From NCBI RefSeq assembly GCF_036669915.1, contig NC_089312.1:16059317-16123316 (forward strand): a stretch of 64,000 nt of DNA, written 5' to 3'. Origin of the DNA: Pocillopora verrucosa (Eukaryota; Cnidaria; Anthozoa; Scleractinia; Pocilloporidae). This document shows positions 1 to 11,577 of this stretch, in pieces (position 1 is the stretch's first letter; every line of letters begins with the position of its first letter). A model generated the notes under the pieces. The model worked only from the letters and a program-made list of their open reading frames with translations. It was not told where the DNA came from and searched no databases. The position numbers and the translations under genes are program-made.

Positions 1-192
1 GGTCTATACTTCAAAGCGTTTTTAAAGAAGGGACTATATCTGAAGAGCAGCCTAGGCTCTGATTCAGAGAAGTTCTTAAAACGTGACCTGGTGGACTTTG
101 TTGTGAATCCAGTGTGTTATACAAAGACCTCAAAACACCGGGTCGGTGGCGAGCCTGCAGCATTCACGAGGAAGAAACATATGGATGAATAG
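1..192 (+). CDS. Partial C-terminal coding exon of an unidentified protein, cut by the left edge
   Basis: Reading frame 1 is open from the first base to a TAG at 190-192, giving 63 residues rich in Lys, Leu and aromatic residues and ending in HMDE. No start codon is needed because the gene would continue leftward outside the window. An AATAAA polyadenylation signal lies at 566-571, which fits a last exon with a ~370-nt 3' UTR. I do not recognise the family and see no signature motif. A run of 63 open codons could arise by chance a few percent of the time, so this is a moderate call resting on the open frame, the plausible residue composition and the downstream poly(A) signal. Confidence 0.45.
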   Translation, partial: GLYFKAFLKKGLYLKSSLGSDSEKFLKRDLVDFVVNPVCYTKTSKHRVGGEPAAFTRKKHMDE

Positions 193-1066
193 GCGAACTT
201 GGAGAAACTCAATAGACGTCGTTTTCGACGGGTTCAAACTAGATAGATGATCTCACTGGGCACTGTCGGTAACGACGCAGACGCCTGCCTGATCTCGAAC
301 TCAGGTGTGGGAGAGAAGATCATGTGCCTCCAACCAGAAGCTATCTCAAATTGCCAGCTTATGCATACGAACACAGTTTTTGGGAAGTCGTTTTAATAGA
401 GTACCACAACTGAGCGCAGCGATCAGCTTATCTGTATGACGGGATGAGTCCTATTACTCTCTTTCATGGATAATTCATATCTGTCTTTGTCTCCCTTTGC
501 ATCGGCTCATCTTTGTCTATTGAACTAAAATACATTTTCATCTTTTATTCGTAGTTGCTTTGACCAATAAATAACTAGTGATCCCAGTTAACTTTAGTAT
601 CTTTAATATCTATAAAATCAATAATCAAAATTACAGTAGGAGAGCATTTTATCGCGCAAACATTTTGCACCAGCCTGAATCGAAAAAATTGAATGAAGTC
701 TTCATTAAGAATATTAAACAACTAAAAAAACAAAATGAGCACGACAATTTAATGAGTAATGAAAGTAAATGTACATGTATTCTGTCAGTATATTATAAAC
801 AAGAGATTTTAAACTGAGCTCAGTTTATATTCTCTTGATTCTGTTAGTTTGATGATTGCCCTTTCCAAAGCATTACAAATACTTTTTACTATGAGATGAA
901 TTAAAGGCAATAGCTGGTTTGTCGATAAAATCATTTGGTCTTACTTGATAGTTTCCCTTTCTCCATTCTTAATTGGGAGGGTGGTAGTTTATGGTAAATT
1001 GAACCAGGGAGTTAAATTTCGTGACAATGTGTCGATAATTGCGTGGCTTCTACACAAGCACAGTAG
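193..1066. other. Intergenic, no supported gene
   Basis: Between the left-edge exon and the first GPCR. It holds the AATAAA at 566 and AT-rich sequence; short open frames here lack support. Confidence 0.6.
566..571 (+). promoter_or_regulatory. Candidate polyadenylation signal AATAAA
   Basis: Canonical AATAAA hexamer on the plus strand, 374 nt after the stop of the left-edge partial CDS. It is the only obvious poly(A) signal before the minus-strand GPCR gene. Confidence 0.35.
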
Positions 1067-1957
1067 CTACTGACACGAGCATGTAAGTCTCGGCCGCAAG
1101 CAAGACGTCAGATGTCCTCCATAATAGCCGTAAAGTAAAGGATCTAATCCAGAATTGAGGAAAATTAAAAGCTGAGACATTTTCCATGCAAAGTCAGGCG
1201 ACGCTAAGCTAAAGTATATAAGTGTTCGAATAACCATAAACGGAGACCAGCAGATTACAAACGCCATCGTTAGCGCGGAAAGTGTCTTTGCAATCTTCCG
1301 CTGCCTTTGCTTTGAGTGCGTAATGAAGGCCGTGGTTGGAATGGACGCTACTCGTAGGGTTCGAAAAATGCAGCTTTGTGTGTAAATCATATACACCAGC
1401 GGAGCTACAAAGAAAATTGTTGTATGTACACTGTAGAAGATTTGTGGGAAAAAATTCGTCCTCTTTCTAGCAAGGCACACAACACTATTTTGTTGCGTTT
1501 CCACCCGGTAAATGAACAACAAAGGCAAACAAATGAGTAGGCTGCAACTCCAAATTATGATAAGTTTAAAGTACTGTTTCTCTGGCCATCTTTTTACTAG
1601 AGCGTTGATTGGATTCGAAGTAACCTTCAGTCTTTCGTAGCTTATAGTCAAAAGCGTGATGATTGTACTTGTGTAACTTGCTTCAATTAAGAATCCTTGT
1701 AGTTTGCAAGTGATGTTACCACCAACCCATTGCCACAGAAATGCGATACTGTTGAATATGGTTAAGATTGTGAAGCAGAGATCGGCAGAAGCTAGATTTG
1801 CCAATAGCCACATAAAAGGGGAGTGTCTTTGTTTCAAAGTCTTGTAGCAGGTTACCAGGACCCAGATGTTTCCAACTGTTGATAAAATAAAAACAAAACT
1901 GTAGAAACCACTGAACAGAACCACAAGGATTGAAGAAAAAGAATCACTCCTCTCCAT
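1067..1957 (-). CDS. Rhodopsin-class (class A) seven-transmembrane GPCR, peptide-receptor-like, 296 aa
   Basis: This is an intronless class A GPCR that would sit in the plasma membrane and signal through G proteins. Visible hallmarks are Asn30 in TM1 (VGN), Asp59 in TM2 (SAD), Cys84 before TM3, an E-R-L triplet at 108-110 in place of D/ERY, CWSPF in TM6 and a TM7 motif DPLLY in place of NPxxY. An N-glycosylation site (NIT, Asn81) lies in extracellular loop 1. The start is an ATG (cat at 1955-1957 on the plus strand). The C-tail is very short and ends in a Cys-rich stretch (TCSCQ) that could be palmitoylated. It aligns without gaps through TM1-TM3 with the receptor at 14104, so the two are close paralogues. 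The ligand is unknown; neuropeptide-type receptors are the nearest look by inspection. Confidence 0.93.
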   Translation of the reverse strand: MERSDSFSSILVVLFSGFYSFVFILSTVGNIWVLVTCYKTLKQRHSPFMWLLANLASADLCFTILTIFNSIAFLWQWVGGNITCKLQGFLIEASYTSTIITLLTISYERLKVTSNPINALVKRWPEKQYFKLIIIWSCSLLICLPLLFIYRVETQQNSVVCLARKRTNFFPQIFYSVHTTIFFVAPLVYMIYTQSCIFRTLRVASIPTTAFITHSKQRQRKIAKTLSALTMAFVICWSPFMVIRTLIYFSLASPDFAWKMSQLLIFLNSGLDPLLYGYYGGHLTSCLRPRLTCSCQ

Positions 1958-4877
1958 GTATGGTAGTTTGGTCGGCTGATTTCGGCGAAACCGTAGGTTT
2001 CATGTAACGTTTAAGGACAAATCTCACTTTGTGGTCTATTTTGTTCGAATATTCGAGGATCAAAGAGATAAATTCAACCTTGTTTTACTCGGAGTTCTGT
2101 GTCCTGTTTTCAGTGTCTTCAAAAGCAACCTGAGGCGATGAGACTTTCCTATTTATCCTGATCAATCAGCTTGATAAAAATTAAAAGCCCTCGATCATTT
2201 TCCAATAAAGTTGTTTTTTTGAGCAAATAACTACTTTAGAGCTGACGTTTTGAGAGGCTTTTCGTGCTGCTATTTTAAAATTAAATTGACAGTCCCTCTC
2301 GAATTTGCATTTTTATTAATATACCGTGCCAAACTGAAAATAAGTGACATTATTGTTCACTAAGAAACATATCCCGTACTGGTCCCGCTGGCGACTAAGC
2401 TTCCGTTGAATGTGGCTTTAGGGAGAACCCTTTTAGAGATTGTTTCAAACAGAGTAATCTTTCACATGATGCGATTTTAGAACATCCGTGCGTCTATAAT
2501 TGACGCTTTGAAAACTATGTCAGAGTGGGTTGCCCTTTGTTAATTTAAATGATAAGGTTTTGCTTCAACCAGGGCATAAAACTCTACACCATATTGGATC
2601 AGATAATCACAAAATAATTACTTCGACCGAACGTGCTGAAACTCTTTTGATTCCACGGGAATAATTTTGTTTTTTTCTCATATTTCATCAAATCTTTACC
2701 TCCTACGACGAGGAACAAATTACCCAAATCACCCATTATTTCAGTGGGTGATAGCCTTTTTATCCTTAAAATTGATTTCCATAAACCCCTTTTTCATGAA
2801 ATATGCAAGAACGATACTAAGTCTACTGCAATTTTTTTTCTAAAAGATCAATGAACGTTTCAAGAGGTATGGTAAATCATTGTTTTCTTATTTCCCTTTC
2901 GTGCATGATCAATCTAATCAAGTTTGGGCGGTATTCGGAGGAAACTCTGATGTTTCTTTCGAGATAATTAATAAGTGTACTGCAGAAATAACAAAATAAC
3001 AGTAATGTTTATCCCAGAAATTCTCTAGTACATCACCTGCCACAAGATTCAACGGAAGATTTCATTCAAATCACGAAAAAATCATCAAGTAAATAACTTT
3101 GCTTAAATATCATGGATAGGCAGCAGTCAATATCGAAACCTAATTAGTTTCGCTTACATAGTTTATTCTACTAATTTTCCTTTAACGTGCAACAATTAAA
3201 ATGTGATTTTGTTGAACTTTCGCCGTTACTTAATAACTTCCGAAATGAAATGCTCAATATTCAAACGAGCTATGTACTTATTGATTCAATCGGCGAGCCG
3301 GAAGGGAAAATATTTGGCTCGAGGCCATGACATACAGACTGAGCGCAGCGAGAAGTATTATTTTCCTGTTCAATCCAGCCAAATTCAGTAATTAAACAGT
3401 TTATCACATGACCAAATTATGTTTCAACTTTGATAGGACGCAAAAGAGGGGCACACGCAGGACAATCACAAAAAAGATTCTACAAGAAAAACTCTTCCCT
3501 AATTTTTTTCGAGGCAGAATAACTCCGAGAAACTTGTTTTCGCAGTTTCTGTTTTCCTTTGGTTTCAAATCCACAATTATAATACACATTTTCACAAAAA
3601 AATTGAAAAATAAAGACAGCTATACGAGTGCGGAGCCAGATGGCTTTTTCCAGAACGACTCAGGTTACACCCCACGCATATAAGCCCTTATTCTGGTTTT
3701 CATGCCGGCACTGGGTAAACGGGGCGCGGGGCCGGACAGGTGTTTATTACCTCATTATTTACCGTTTGTGAGGTAGCGAGAAGTTCAAGGAATTTCTAAA
3801 TCAGCCGAGGTAGATCTTCTTCTTACATAGTAGGTGAAATTAACTCCGCCAACTCACTCATTTTCATGGATTGATAAACACCGCCTTCAAACACAACTCT
3901 CTTGTGCAACAAGAAACGGTGCGGTTGAGTTATACTGTAAAAGCCCCCCCTAACAGGAACAGTGTATTGTCCGTAAGGGTTTGTACATACACTAGCTAAC
4001 AGCCTCAAACTGCGCCGCCTAATTCCTCGAGATGTTACGAATGAAATTGGTTCCGAGAAATTGTAATATCTTTTGCTTCTATGTTCACGATTTAAGCCTT
4101 GCAACTAACTTATTCAGTCTCTCTTATTACTGAGTAAGTGTGTTTTACTTCTTCCTTTTCGTGAAAGATTATTGAAACTGTTCGTGTCGTTAAATTCTCT
4201 TTATTATTCAATGTTCTAACACTTGACATAAGCTAATAATCCCTTGATTAAAGGCGTCAGTTATTTTAAATTTATAAGGGAAAATCGGTGAGTATTGAAT
4301 TTTACTCTCTGGTTCTGTATTCATAAATGCGAGTGATATACTTACTATGAAGTTCAATAACCCATTGACCCCCAGAAATGTTTAAAACGTAACCACTCCT
4401 TGAAATGTCAATACGTTATCCAGCTTGCAGGTGTTGAGAATATTCGAAATTATCAGGTCTTGCGCATAATTTTTGTAACTAATTTACAAGGAAATGTGTC
4501 GTAGCTAAGAGGGAGAATTAACAATCAGATCTTGGAGGTTTAAGGGTCAATGGAGTCATTTTGGGCTCTTGGACACTCTGAAAGTTCAAATCTCACCATG
4601 AACTGGGTTTTCAGTCAAATACTTTATCGTGAAAATTACGAAAAAATAAATCTTAACTTAACCTTAAGATTTTAATTATGCCTTGCAACAGGTTAAGCGT
4701 TGTCAAGCCATTACCACTCTATTGAAATTGCTCAATCATTCTCATTTGACAGTTTCCTTCCTTTGAGAAGCTCTCGATTTGGATAATAGTTTAAGCCAAT
4801 AAGTTTAATGTTTTGATATTGTTGTGATAATTGTGCACCTTCCAATTTTAAGTAACTAATTACGTAAAAGTCTCGCT
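1958..4877. other. Intergenic DNA between the first GPCR and the GPCR pseudogene
   Basis: AT-rich, with the diverged inverted-repeat element at 3272-3395 and otherwise no supported gene. A segment at ~2600-2660 (GATCAGATAATCA, GACCGAACGTGCTG) resembles ~7820-7870 and may be a relic of segmental duplication around the GPCR cluster. Confidence 0.5.
3272..3395. mobile_element. Diverged inverted-repeat element, same family as the one at 32234
   Basis: The left part (tacttattgattcaatcggc followed by a GAGCCGG-AAGGGAAA-like block) is matched in inverted orientation by the right part around 3355-3395. It shares the internal GACTGAGCGCAGCGAG-type segment with the better-preserved copy at 32234-32376. 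It encodes no protein and is probably a decayed MITE. The boundaries are approximate. Confidence 0.4.
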
Positions 4878-5245
4878 TGTAAGGAAGACTTCAGATGCCC
4901 TCCATAATAACCGTACAATAAAGGATCTAATATTATTGAGGAAGATTAAAAGCTGAGACATTTTCCAAGCGTAGCCAGACGATGTTAAGCTAAAGTACAT
5001 TTGTGTTCGTATGACCATAAAAGGAGACCAATAGAGTACAAACGCTATCGTCAGAGTAAAGAGTGGCATGTCTTTGCAATCTTCCGTTGCCTTTGCATTG
5101 AGTGCAAAATAAAGGCAGTGTTAAGAATGGGCGCTACCCGCAGGACACGAAAAATGTGGCTATGTGTGCAAATCATGTACAGCAGTAGAGCCACAAAGAA
5201 TATTGTTGCTTGTACACTACAGAAGATTTGTGGGAAAACAGGAAA
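4878..5245 (-). pseudogene. Truncated, frameshifted GPCR pseudogene (TM5 to C-terminus)
   Basis: Minus-strand translations in two frames match the second half of the GPCR at 1067-1957. One frame covers the TM5 region and intracellular loop 3, ending in QRQRKIAKTC. A frameshift then leads into the other frame with TM6-TM7 (YWSPFMVIRT, MSQLLIFLN). A second frameshift destroys the DPLLY motif. The TM6 cysteine of CWxP is Tyr. TM1-TM4 are absent, so the 5' half has been lost. It is a dead partial duplicate of the neighbouring receptor. Confidence 0.85.
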
Positions 5246-5250
5246 AAAAC

Positions 5251-5680
5251 ACTTCATGTATTTCCTTAGCCATTAGATATTAGCCTTTTCGTTAAGTGTC
5301 ATTTTAAGAGCGGCTTCCTCAAGATGTCACTCATCATATGGTTCCTCCTTCCTACAAGTTAAGCCTTACCATCAAAGTTCCTTAAAAAAAAAATAACGTT
5401 ACTTTTCTCAAAATGCAACAAAGCAAAAAATTAAACACTTTATGTACTTCCTTGTTCATTGAATGTTGGCTTTCCCATTAAGTATAATTTTAGAACTGAC
5501 ATCCTAGTGATGTGACAAGTCATATAGTTCCCCTTATACTATACTTGACTAAAGATAAATTAAGTTTTTGTTTAACGAGCAAATACGCAGAGGCCATACT
5601 GTTTCCCATAGATTTGAGAATTTCCTTTCCATCGAGTGTCATTCAAACGAGTGGCCTCTTGATGAGGTCCTCAAACGTGA
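5251..5680. repeat. Degenerate tandem repeat of ~190 bp beside the GPCR pseudogene
   Basis: Three diverged units can be aligned by eye, at about 5251-5345, 5439-5535 and 5605-5680. Each contains a block resembling TTTCC-ATT-AAGTGTCATTT, then a GGC-TCCT-ATG-like block, then CATATGGTTCC. The first unit abuts the broken 5' end of the GPCR pseudogene. No coding potential is seen. Confidence 0.4.
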
Positions 5681-6861
5681 GCAACATAAATTTTTTGTTC
5701 AACATCTTCAAGAACACTTGTACATTTAGATTTTGCAATATACCGACAATTAACAATTAGAAATAATGAGTTTTAGTAGGTACCACGCAGATAAATGGTG
5801 CTTTTGCGCCCGCTGAATGGCCAATTCGGAGATGATTAGAAAGTAGTTTTTACCCCCGGGTGGCCAAAGAGACAATGATTCGAACCTGTGGTCGAAGGTG
5901 AAGAATTAGAAGACCAGGCGTCGACACAGGAAAACAGAAGAGTTTAATGTTTACACTTTACATTGACAAAAAGTCAAAAATTCTGGTGCGCCCTTTTTCT
6001 GGTAATGTTCCCGTTGATTACACAATGATCCCTAGTTACGCACTAAAGGGCGTATATAGATGTGTGTGAATCCTCTCGGGATTAGTCCTAGTCCTCGCAT
6101 AAATAAATTGTTAATTGGGCAAATCAGACAAATTCGAGTCAAGAGTTGCATTTCCAACCATTTTTCACTGCATTGACATAAACAGCTATTTTTTTTGGCG
6201 GCTTAGTGAATATAAGCCACTTTCCCCGACGCTGAGGTGAATAATTTCAAATATTTGGAATTCAAATACTAATTTGACACCAAATTTAACATGTGGATGG
6301 TTTTATTTTTCATGAGTAAACGTCTTCAAATGGGTAAACTATCTGTCGTCAGGTTCACCAATGAACTTTTTCCTCATCGAGAGTAACCAGAATTTTTCTT
6401 AATTTGTAAAAGAAAGGATTTAAAGCAAAATTGTCCTTTTACTTTCTTTAGGGATATTCGAAGCTCAGAAAGTTAAAATCTTGCTTGAAACTGGCTTTTG
6501 ATTGAATTTTTTCAAATACATGGAAAAATCTATAAACTAAGTCATGAGATCGTGAATGGTGGTAATGATGTCTTGAAAAACCATTGGAAATCCCAAAGAG
6601 AAAAGAGATACACTGTTATTATATGAGCCTTTTTCCTTTTTTTTTTTCCTTTCTTTTATTTCTTGGGGGAAAATTTAGCCTTGATTCAAAAGCGATAATC
6701 GATGAAATTTCCCATGTCAGTCAAATGCTTGACGTCCTCCGAACGTGTTTCAATGGGGGTCCACTTTCCTCCTAATCAATTATGTGTTTTCGTAAGGTTT
6801 GCTCCCTGAGCTTTAAGAAAATCTACAGTGTTCTAAATGACCTCCCGAAAGCGTAAGGGCA

Positions 6862-7278
6862 TAAGGCTGGTTTTCACTTACGAAGAAGTCGGAGTCGTAA
6901 TCAGATATACTGAGTGATACGATCTAATGGAAATCAAACCTGACGGTATCGAAAGAAAACTACTGATGCCACTTACCACTCCATCAGATATACAATCCAG
7001 TGAAAACTAGATGGTCATAGTCACAAGTGTAAGCCCAAGAATAAATTGATCAAAATATCTCAATGATTGGTTCGTTCTTCCACTCCTGACTGCGACTCTA
7101 ACAGTCTAGTTTTTACTGGATCATAAAAGTCGCAGTCTTCAGCGAAATCGGAAGAAAATGAGAATGATTCTTCTGATTCCGATCCTGTTTCGTTAAGCTT
7201 ATGACTCCACTTACGCACCTGGTCGGATGCGCGCTCTTACGACTCCGACTCAGTTGCGGGTGAAAAACTGCAGCCTTA
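6862..7278. mobile_element. 417-bp non-autonomous inverted-repeat element (MITE-like)
   Basis: The left end TAAGGCTG-GTTTTCACT and a nearby GTCGGAGTCGTAA are mirrored at the right end by TTACGACTCCGACT and GAAAAACTGCAGCCTTA in inverted orientation. No ORF lies inside. I could not see an unambiguous target-site duplication, so the superfamily is not assigned. Confidence 0.6.
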
Positions 7279-9287
7279 GGATGGTGCACTCGGGTGACGT
7301 TTTCGGGGATATATTTCTGAACAATTCATTATATAATAACTTAGAGAAAAGTTCGATTTGTATGAAATTGCTTTGTTTTAGTTTTACTTAAAAATGAAAT
7401 TCTCGTCTTGTTGGTTTAAGATACTCGCACCGCATTCAAAGCGAACATTTTCAAAACGGAAACCAATTGCAACTCGATTAAACGCGTTTTCCATCGCTTA
7501 AATTAGCCAGTTTGATGTTATTACTTTCAATTCGTTTGGCAGGTGTCAAAGTTATGTATATGTCGATGTTATCGTATTGAAAGGAAAATTGCGGCCGGGC
7601 AATAAGACTCTCCTTACTATCCTGACCAATTACCTTAGTGAAATTTCCATACGACTCAATTGCCGTTGTACAATTTAACTGATCAGGATCTTTTCATCGA
7701 ATGGCGTTTCCACTGAGTGTCACTTCATTTGGCCCCTTTTTATAAAGTGCATTAACTAGATGGCTTTTTGTGCTTTGAAGAGACTTTAGCATGTAGACGT
7801 TAAATTTTCTGTCTGAAGTGATCAGATAATCATGAAATAGCGACTGCCACCGACCGTGCTGGAATATCTTTTATTATAAATACATATTTATATCTGTATT
7901 TTTTTTTTTTTTTTTTGATGAAATTTTTCACCTCGTGAGAGGGCAGACAAGCTGCCCATGTCATCTTCTATTTTAGACTGTGAAAGACTTAATGAAATAT
8001 CCCGGCAGACAGAGGATTCAATTCATGTGAATGTCTGTCTCTCTCTCTCTCTTTTTAGTTTTTTTTTTTTCTGGTTGGTTTGCCTCGTAAACATTTTTTC
8101 CACCTTTCCTAGTTTTATTCCACTTAAAGTTATTCTCCATGACGTCGACGCTAAAATTTGTTCAGAATATCGCGACGTACCAGTTCTAAAACCACCCAAA
8201 CCTGTCTCCAGCTGAGTGCGCTTATTTGAAAAGGAAAAAACTAGACAACAAGGAAACTGACCAGTTAGTTCAATACTGTGCCAGCTGAAAAAGAATCATT
8301 CACATACTCACATCAGTTATGCCGGTTTCGCATCTAAGTTGAAACATGCACATTGCGATGATGAAACACACGCATCAAAAGAGACTTATTATTTAGGTTC
8401 TATTAATTTGTTTAATCAGCTGATTCTGCAGTGGAAATAATGCTAATCGTTATTTTGTGATGATGACTTCAATTCTATCGATCTCAGTTTAAGAATGGTG
8501 TTGTAAAGTTACTGTAAGAGTCACCCTTCAAAAAAAGAAGGCGAGAATTTTCATTTATAGTTCAAAATTGTATATCAGTTGTGAAAAGGGCTTGGCAAAT
8601 GATTGAAGAGTCATAGAGACTGTGGTGTTTTCTCGAGGTTTACTGATACTTATTAGCCCAAAAATCCAGGAAACAGTGAAGACAAGATCAAGATGGCGGT
8701 TTTACATTCTAAAAACTTCAACCTCGTGTAAAATCAAAATTGATTGTTCATACTAAGACTTGATTTAGATACTACGCGTTCTGTGATTGCTCCTTCCCAA
8801 AATTTATTAAAGAACAAGCCTAATACTTACGTCATCTAAAAATGGTTATCTCTCTTTGGTTCAAAATGCTGTACAATTTCGAAAATGGTCGTGATATTAT
8901 TCAGGATCGCCCATGTAAAGGTGCCGATAATGTAGGTAAGCCTGCAGCCATTTTTGAGCTAAAAAAAAGGCAGTTCTAAGGCCAGAACTTAAACAATGTA
9001 TCTGAAGAAGTTTAAATACTTTTGGTAACTTTCATTGTAACTTTGTGTTCAATGTCTAAAATGCTCGTTTCCTAAGGTTACTCCTGAAATATTTTGGACG
9101 CCCGCAAATAACCTCTCTACAAAGTTAGCTAAAAAACATGTCTTTTAAATAGTTTCCGTGATTCCTGTTTCCATAGATTTATGTAGTAACAAATCGTAGA
9201 AAACGCCAAAATTTGGAAAGAACACTGATGATGCACACGCCTGCGGCTCATGTGCCACTGTTTGGTTTAATTCGGCGTAGGACTGAC
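7279..9287. other. Intergenic DNA downstream of the 335-aa GPCR
   Basis: No convincing gene. It contains T-rich runs and a CT microsatellite near 8036-8052. The frame at 7958-8215 crosses these and is not credible. Confidence 0.5.
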
Positions 9288-10295
9288 TTATAATTCTATT
9301 ACCAGACCTGGCCGTGGGTAACAGTTTTTCTCATTGTTAGTTGCCATTTGGCTTTGAGTGGACCGACTGAGTTCTTCCAGAGCACGGGTTTGACATTTGG
9401 CACATGGAATAAAACGTTTTAAAATTGCCTTGAAGTTCTCACGTTCCCCATAGATACCGTAAAGAATTGGATCTAACATCGTGTTCAAGAAAATTAAAAG
9501 CTGGGATGCTCTCCAGATATAACCTTCATCTGCGAGATGAATGTAAATGAGCCCTCGAACACAGATGAAGGGCGACCAGCAGGCAGCAAATGCCATAGTT
9601 AGAACAAGTAGTGGCTTCGCCGCCTTGAGATGCCGTTTAGAGCGCACTGTTGTAAAACTGTTTTGCTTTGAGAACACCTTGGTGCTCGAGCGTAAAGATA
9701 TGAAGATTTTTCTTTGGACATAAATCATGTAGACTAGAGGGACGAAGAAAAAGAAAATCGTATGAATGCCATAATAGACTTGTCTTCCCAAATCTCCAAA
9801 TTTGTTGTTGGTGCAGGAAACCTTCCCGTTGGCATCGGTTTGGGTTTGGTAGGCATAAAGTAATGGCGAGGCTATAACCACACTCATGCTCCAGGTGGCG
9901 ATAAGCTTTCCATAAATACGCGCTGGAGTAATCGTTATTGTATGAAGTGGCTCGACCACTGCCTTGAGTCGTTCAAAGCTTATAGTAGACAGAGTTGTTA
10001 TGGTTACTGTGTAGCAAGCCTCGATGAAAAAACTTTGCAGTTTGCAAGAGATCTGACCTCCAACCCATGTACGTGATAAATAACTAACGAGGTCCAGTAT
10101 AGACAGGAACACAAACGTCAGGTCAGCAACAGCTAAATTAGCGATAAACCATTTTAATGAACCCATCTTTCTTTTTATTGATCGGTAACAAACTGAGAGG
10201 ACAATAAAATTTCCCAAAACTGACAGCAAGAAAACTATAGAGTAAAAGGTTACACCGAATGGAACAATTATTGCATGTAACTCTCCACTTGTCAT
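9288..10295 (-). CDS. Rhodopsin-class (class A) GPCR, peptide-receptor-like, 335 aa
   Basis: Intronless seven-transmembrane receptor, second member of the local cluster. It has Asn29 in TM1 (LGN), Asp58 in TM2 (VAD), a conserved Cys before TM3 (ISCKLQ), F-E-R-L in place of DRY, a second extracellular loop Cys (VSCTN), FVPLVYMIY in TM5, CWSPF in TM6 and DPILYGIYG in TM7. The tail is longer than that of the 1067 paralogue, with a basic amphipathic helix-8-like stretch (FKAILKRFIPCAKC) whose cysteines may be palmitoylated, then a Ser/Thr/Gln-rich end suited to kinase/arrestin control. The ATG is the cat at 10293-10295 of the plus strand. A TATA-like TTTAAATA lies ~90 bp upstream. The ligand is unknown. 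Confidence 0.93.
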   Translation of the reverse strand: MTSGELHAIIVPFGVTFYSIVFLLSVLGNFIVLSVCYRSIKRKMGSLKWFIANLAVADLTFVFLSILDLVSYLSRTWVGGQISCKLQSFFIEACYTVTITTLSTISFERLKAVVEPLHTITITPARIYGKLIATWSMSVVIASPLLYAYQTQTDANGKVSCTNNKFGDLGRQVYYGIHTIFFFFVPLVYMIYVQRKIFISLRSSTKVFSKQNSFTTVRSKRHLKAAKPLLVLTMAFAACWSPFICVRGLIYIHLADEGYIWRASQLLIFLNTMLDPILYGIYGERENFKAILKRFIPCAKCQTRALEELSRSTQSQMATNNEKNCYPRPGLVIEL

Positions 10296-10382
10296 TATTC
10301 GTGTTAATTCGTGTCGTGCTCACAATAGCGTACGCTTCAACCAACCACTGTTGACTCGCTTTGTCAGCTCTTATCGCTTGAC

Positions 10383-10391
10383 TATTTAAAT
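10383..10391 (-). promoter_or_regulatory. TATA-like box upstream of the 9288-10295 GPCR
   Basis: On the minus strand the bases read TTTAAATAG, about 90 bp upstream of the receptor ATG. The spacing suits a core promoter with a short 5' UTR. It is a weak, AT-rich motif supported only by position. Confidence 0.25.
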
Positions 10392-11309
10392 GCATATACC
10401 CAATGTTCCATTCTTCTCAATCATACTTCGAGGTGAACCTGGCAATGAAACGACGATGATTAAAGCAGATTCTTTCCACGACATCATTTTTTTAAAGTGC
10501 CATAATTGACATATAAATTCTGACGCAGCAGGCACCTTTTTGTTGTGATTAATATCATTATTCTTAAAATATAAAAAGTAAAAACCCCGACTTCCTTTAA
10601 TCTCCCATAGGAAAGACCCCCTTAAAATTTTAGGGAAGAAGAAGGGAGGAACAAAAAGCAATTTCTGAATTTGTAGATTTTGATAACAACTTGTAATGAA
10701 ATAAATTTGAATGATTGATCAAGTACAACAAAATCTACAATTCAAGCAAAAAAATGATCCTCCGGAGGTGTAATCCATTTTTAACAACTGCAGAAAGGAA
10801 ACCTGAAGCAGCTCAGACCCCTTTCGAAGCCTGATTTTTTTCTTTTCTGCGATTGCTGAAAGTCGCAGTTCATCTGTCTGGATCCTTTCTTTACGCGATT
10901 TGTAAATTTTGTTGTTCTAGATATACAAACATTGAGCCTTATTGCTTACAAAATGAATAGTGCCTAGTAAAATAGGTCTCTGTCTTCTGTCGCATACGCA
11001 AACTTCATATGCATGGAATCATGGAAAGAAATTTGATAATGTGAAACCTCTTCCAGTTTGCAATCACAATCGTCCTTAATGTTTTTGCTCTCGCTGCCAT
11101 GACTCATTAACACTGTTCAATGAAACGAGTCGCATGCACACGCGCTTATTTAACAGTGACTCAGGATGAGGGAAGCTGAATTTTGGTTATAGGAGAACTT
11201 ACCTTTGGCTTCGGGGTGAAAACATGATCCTTGGTTCTCAAATTTTTCTTTATAATTTAGCTTTATCCAGGAAAAATCTCTAGCCGGAGGGATTCGTCAT
11301 TTCGAAATG

Positions 11310-11577
11310 CAGTTTCTTTAATTGTTTCCCTCTCTTTATTTACTTCTAGTTTACGAACATTTATTTTAAGGGACATTTCTTGGCAGCATTTCATTGTGAG
11401 TCAAGTTAACTGAAAACATTTTTGAATTCGGTCCATGACAATGTCATTCAGTTTCTTTAATTGTTTCCCTCTTTTTATTTACTTTTGATTTACGAACGTT
11501 TATTTAAGGGACATTTCTTGACAGCATTTCATTGTGAGCCAATGAAAACATTGTTTAATTTGGTCCATTTTAATGTC
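11310..11577. repeat. Two-copy tandem duplication, period ~139 bp
   Basis: A unit beginning CAGTTTCTTTAATTGTTTCC at 11310 is repeated from 11449. Both copies carry the same succession of blocks (CCTC-TTATTTACTT, TACGAAC-TTTATTT, GGGACATTTCTTG, CAGCATTTCATTGTGAG, then a GGTCCAT-block). Copies differ by scattered substitutions and small indels. No coding potential. Confidence 0.75.

Noticed and set aside
5870-5920. tRNA-like B box (GGTTCGAATC on the minus strand)
   Set aside because: No A box at the right distance and no cloverleaf could be drawn; at most a tRNA-derived SINE fragment.
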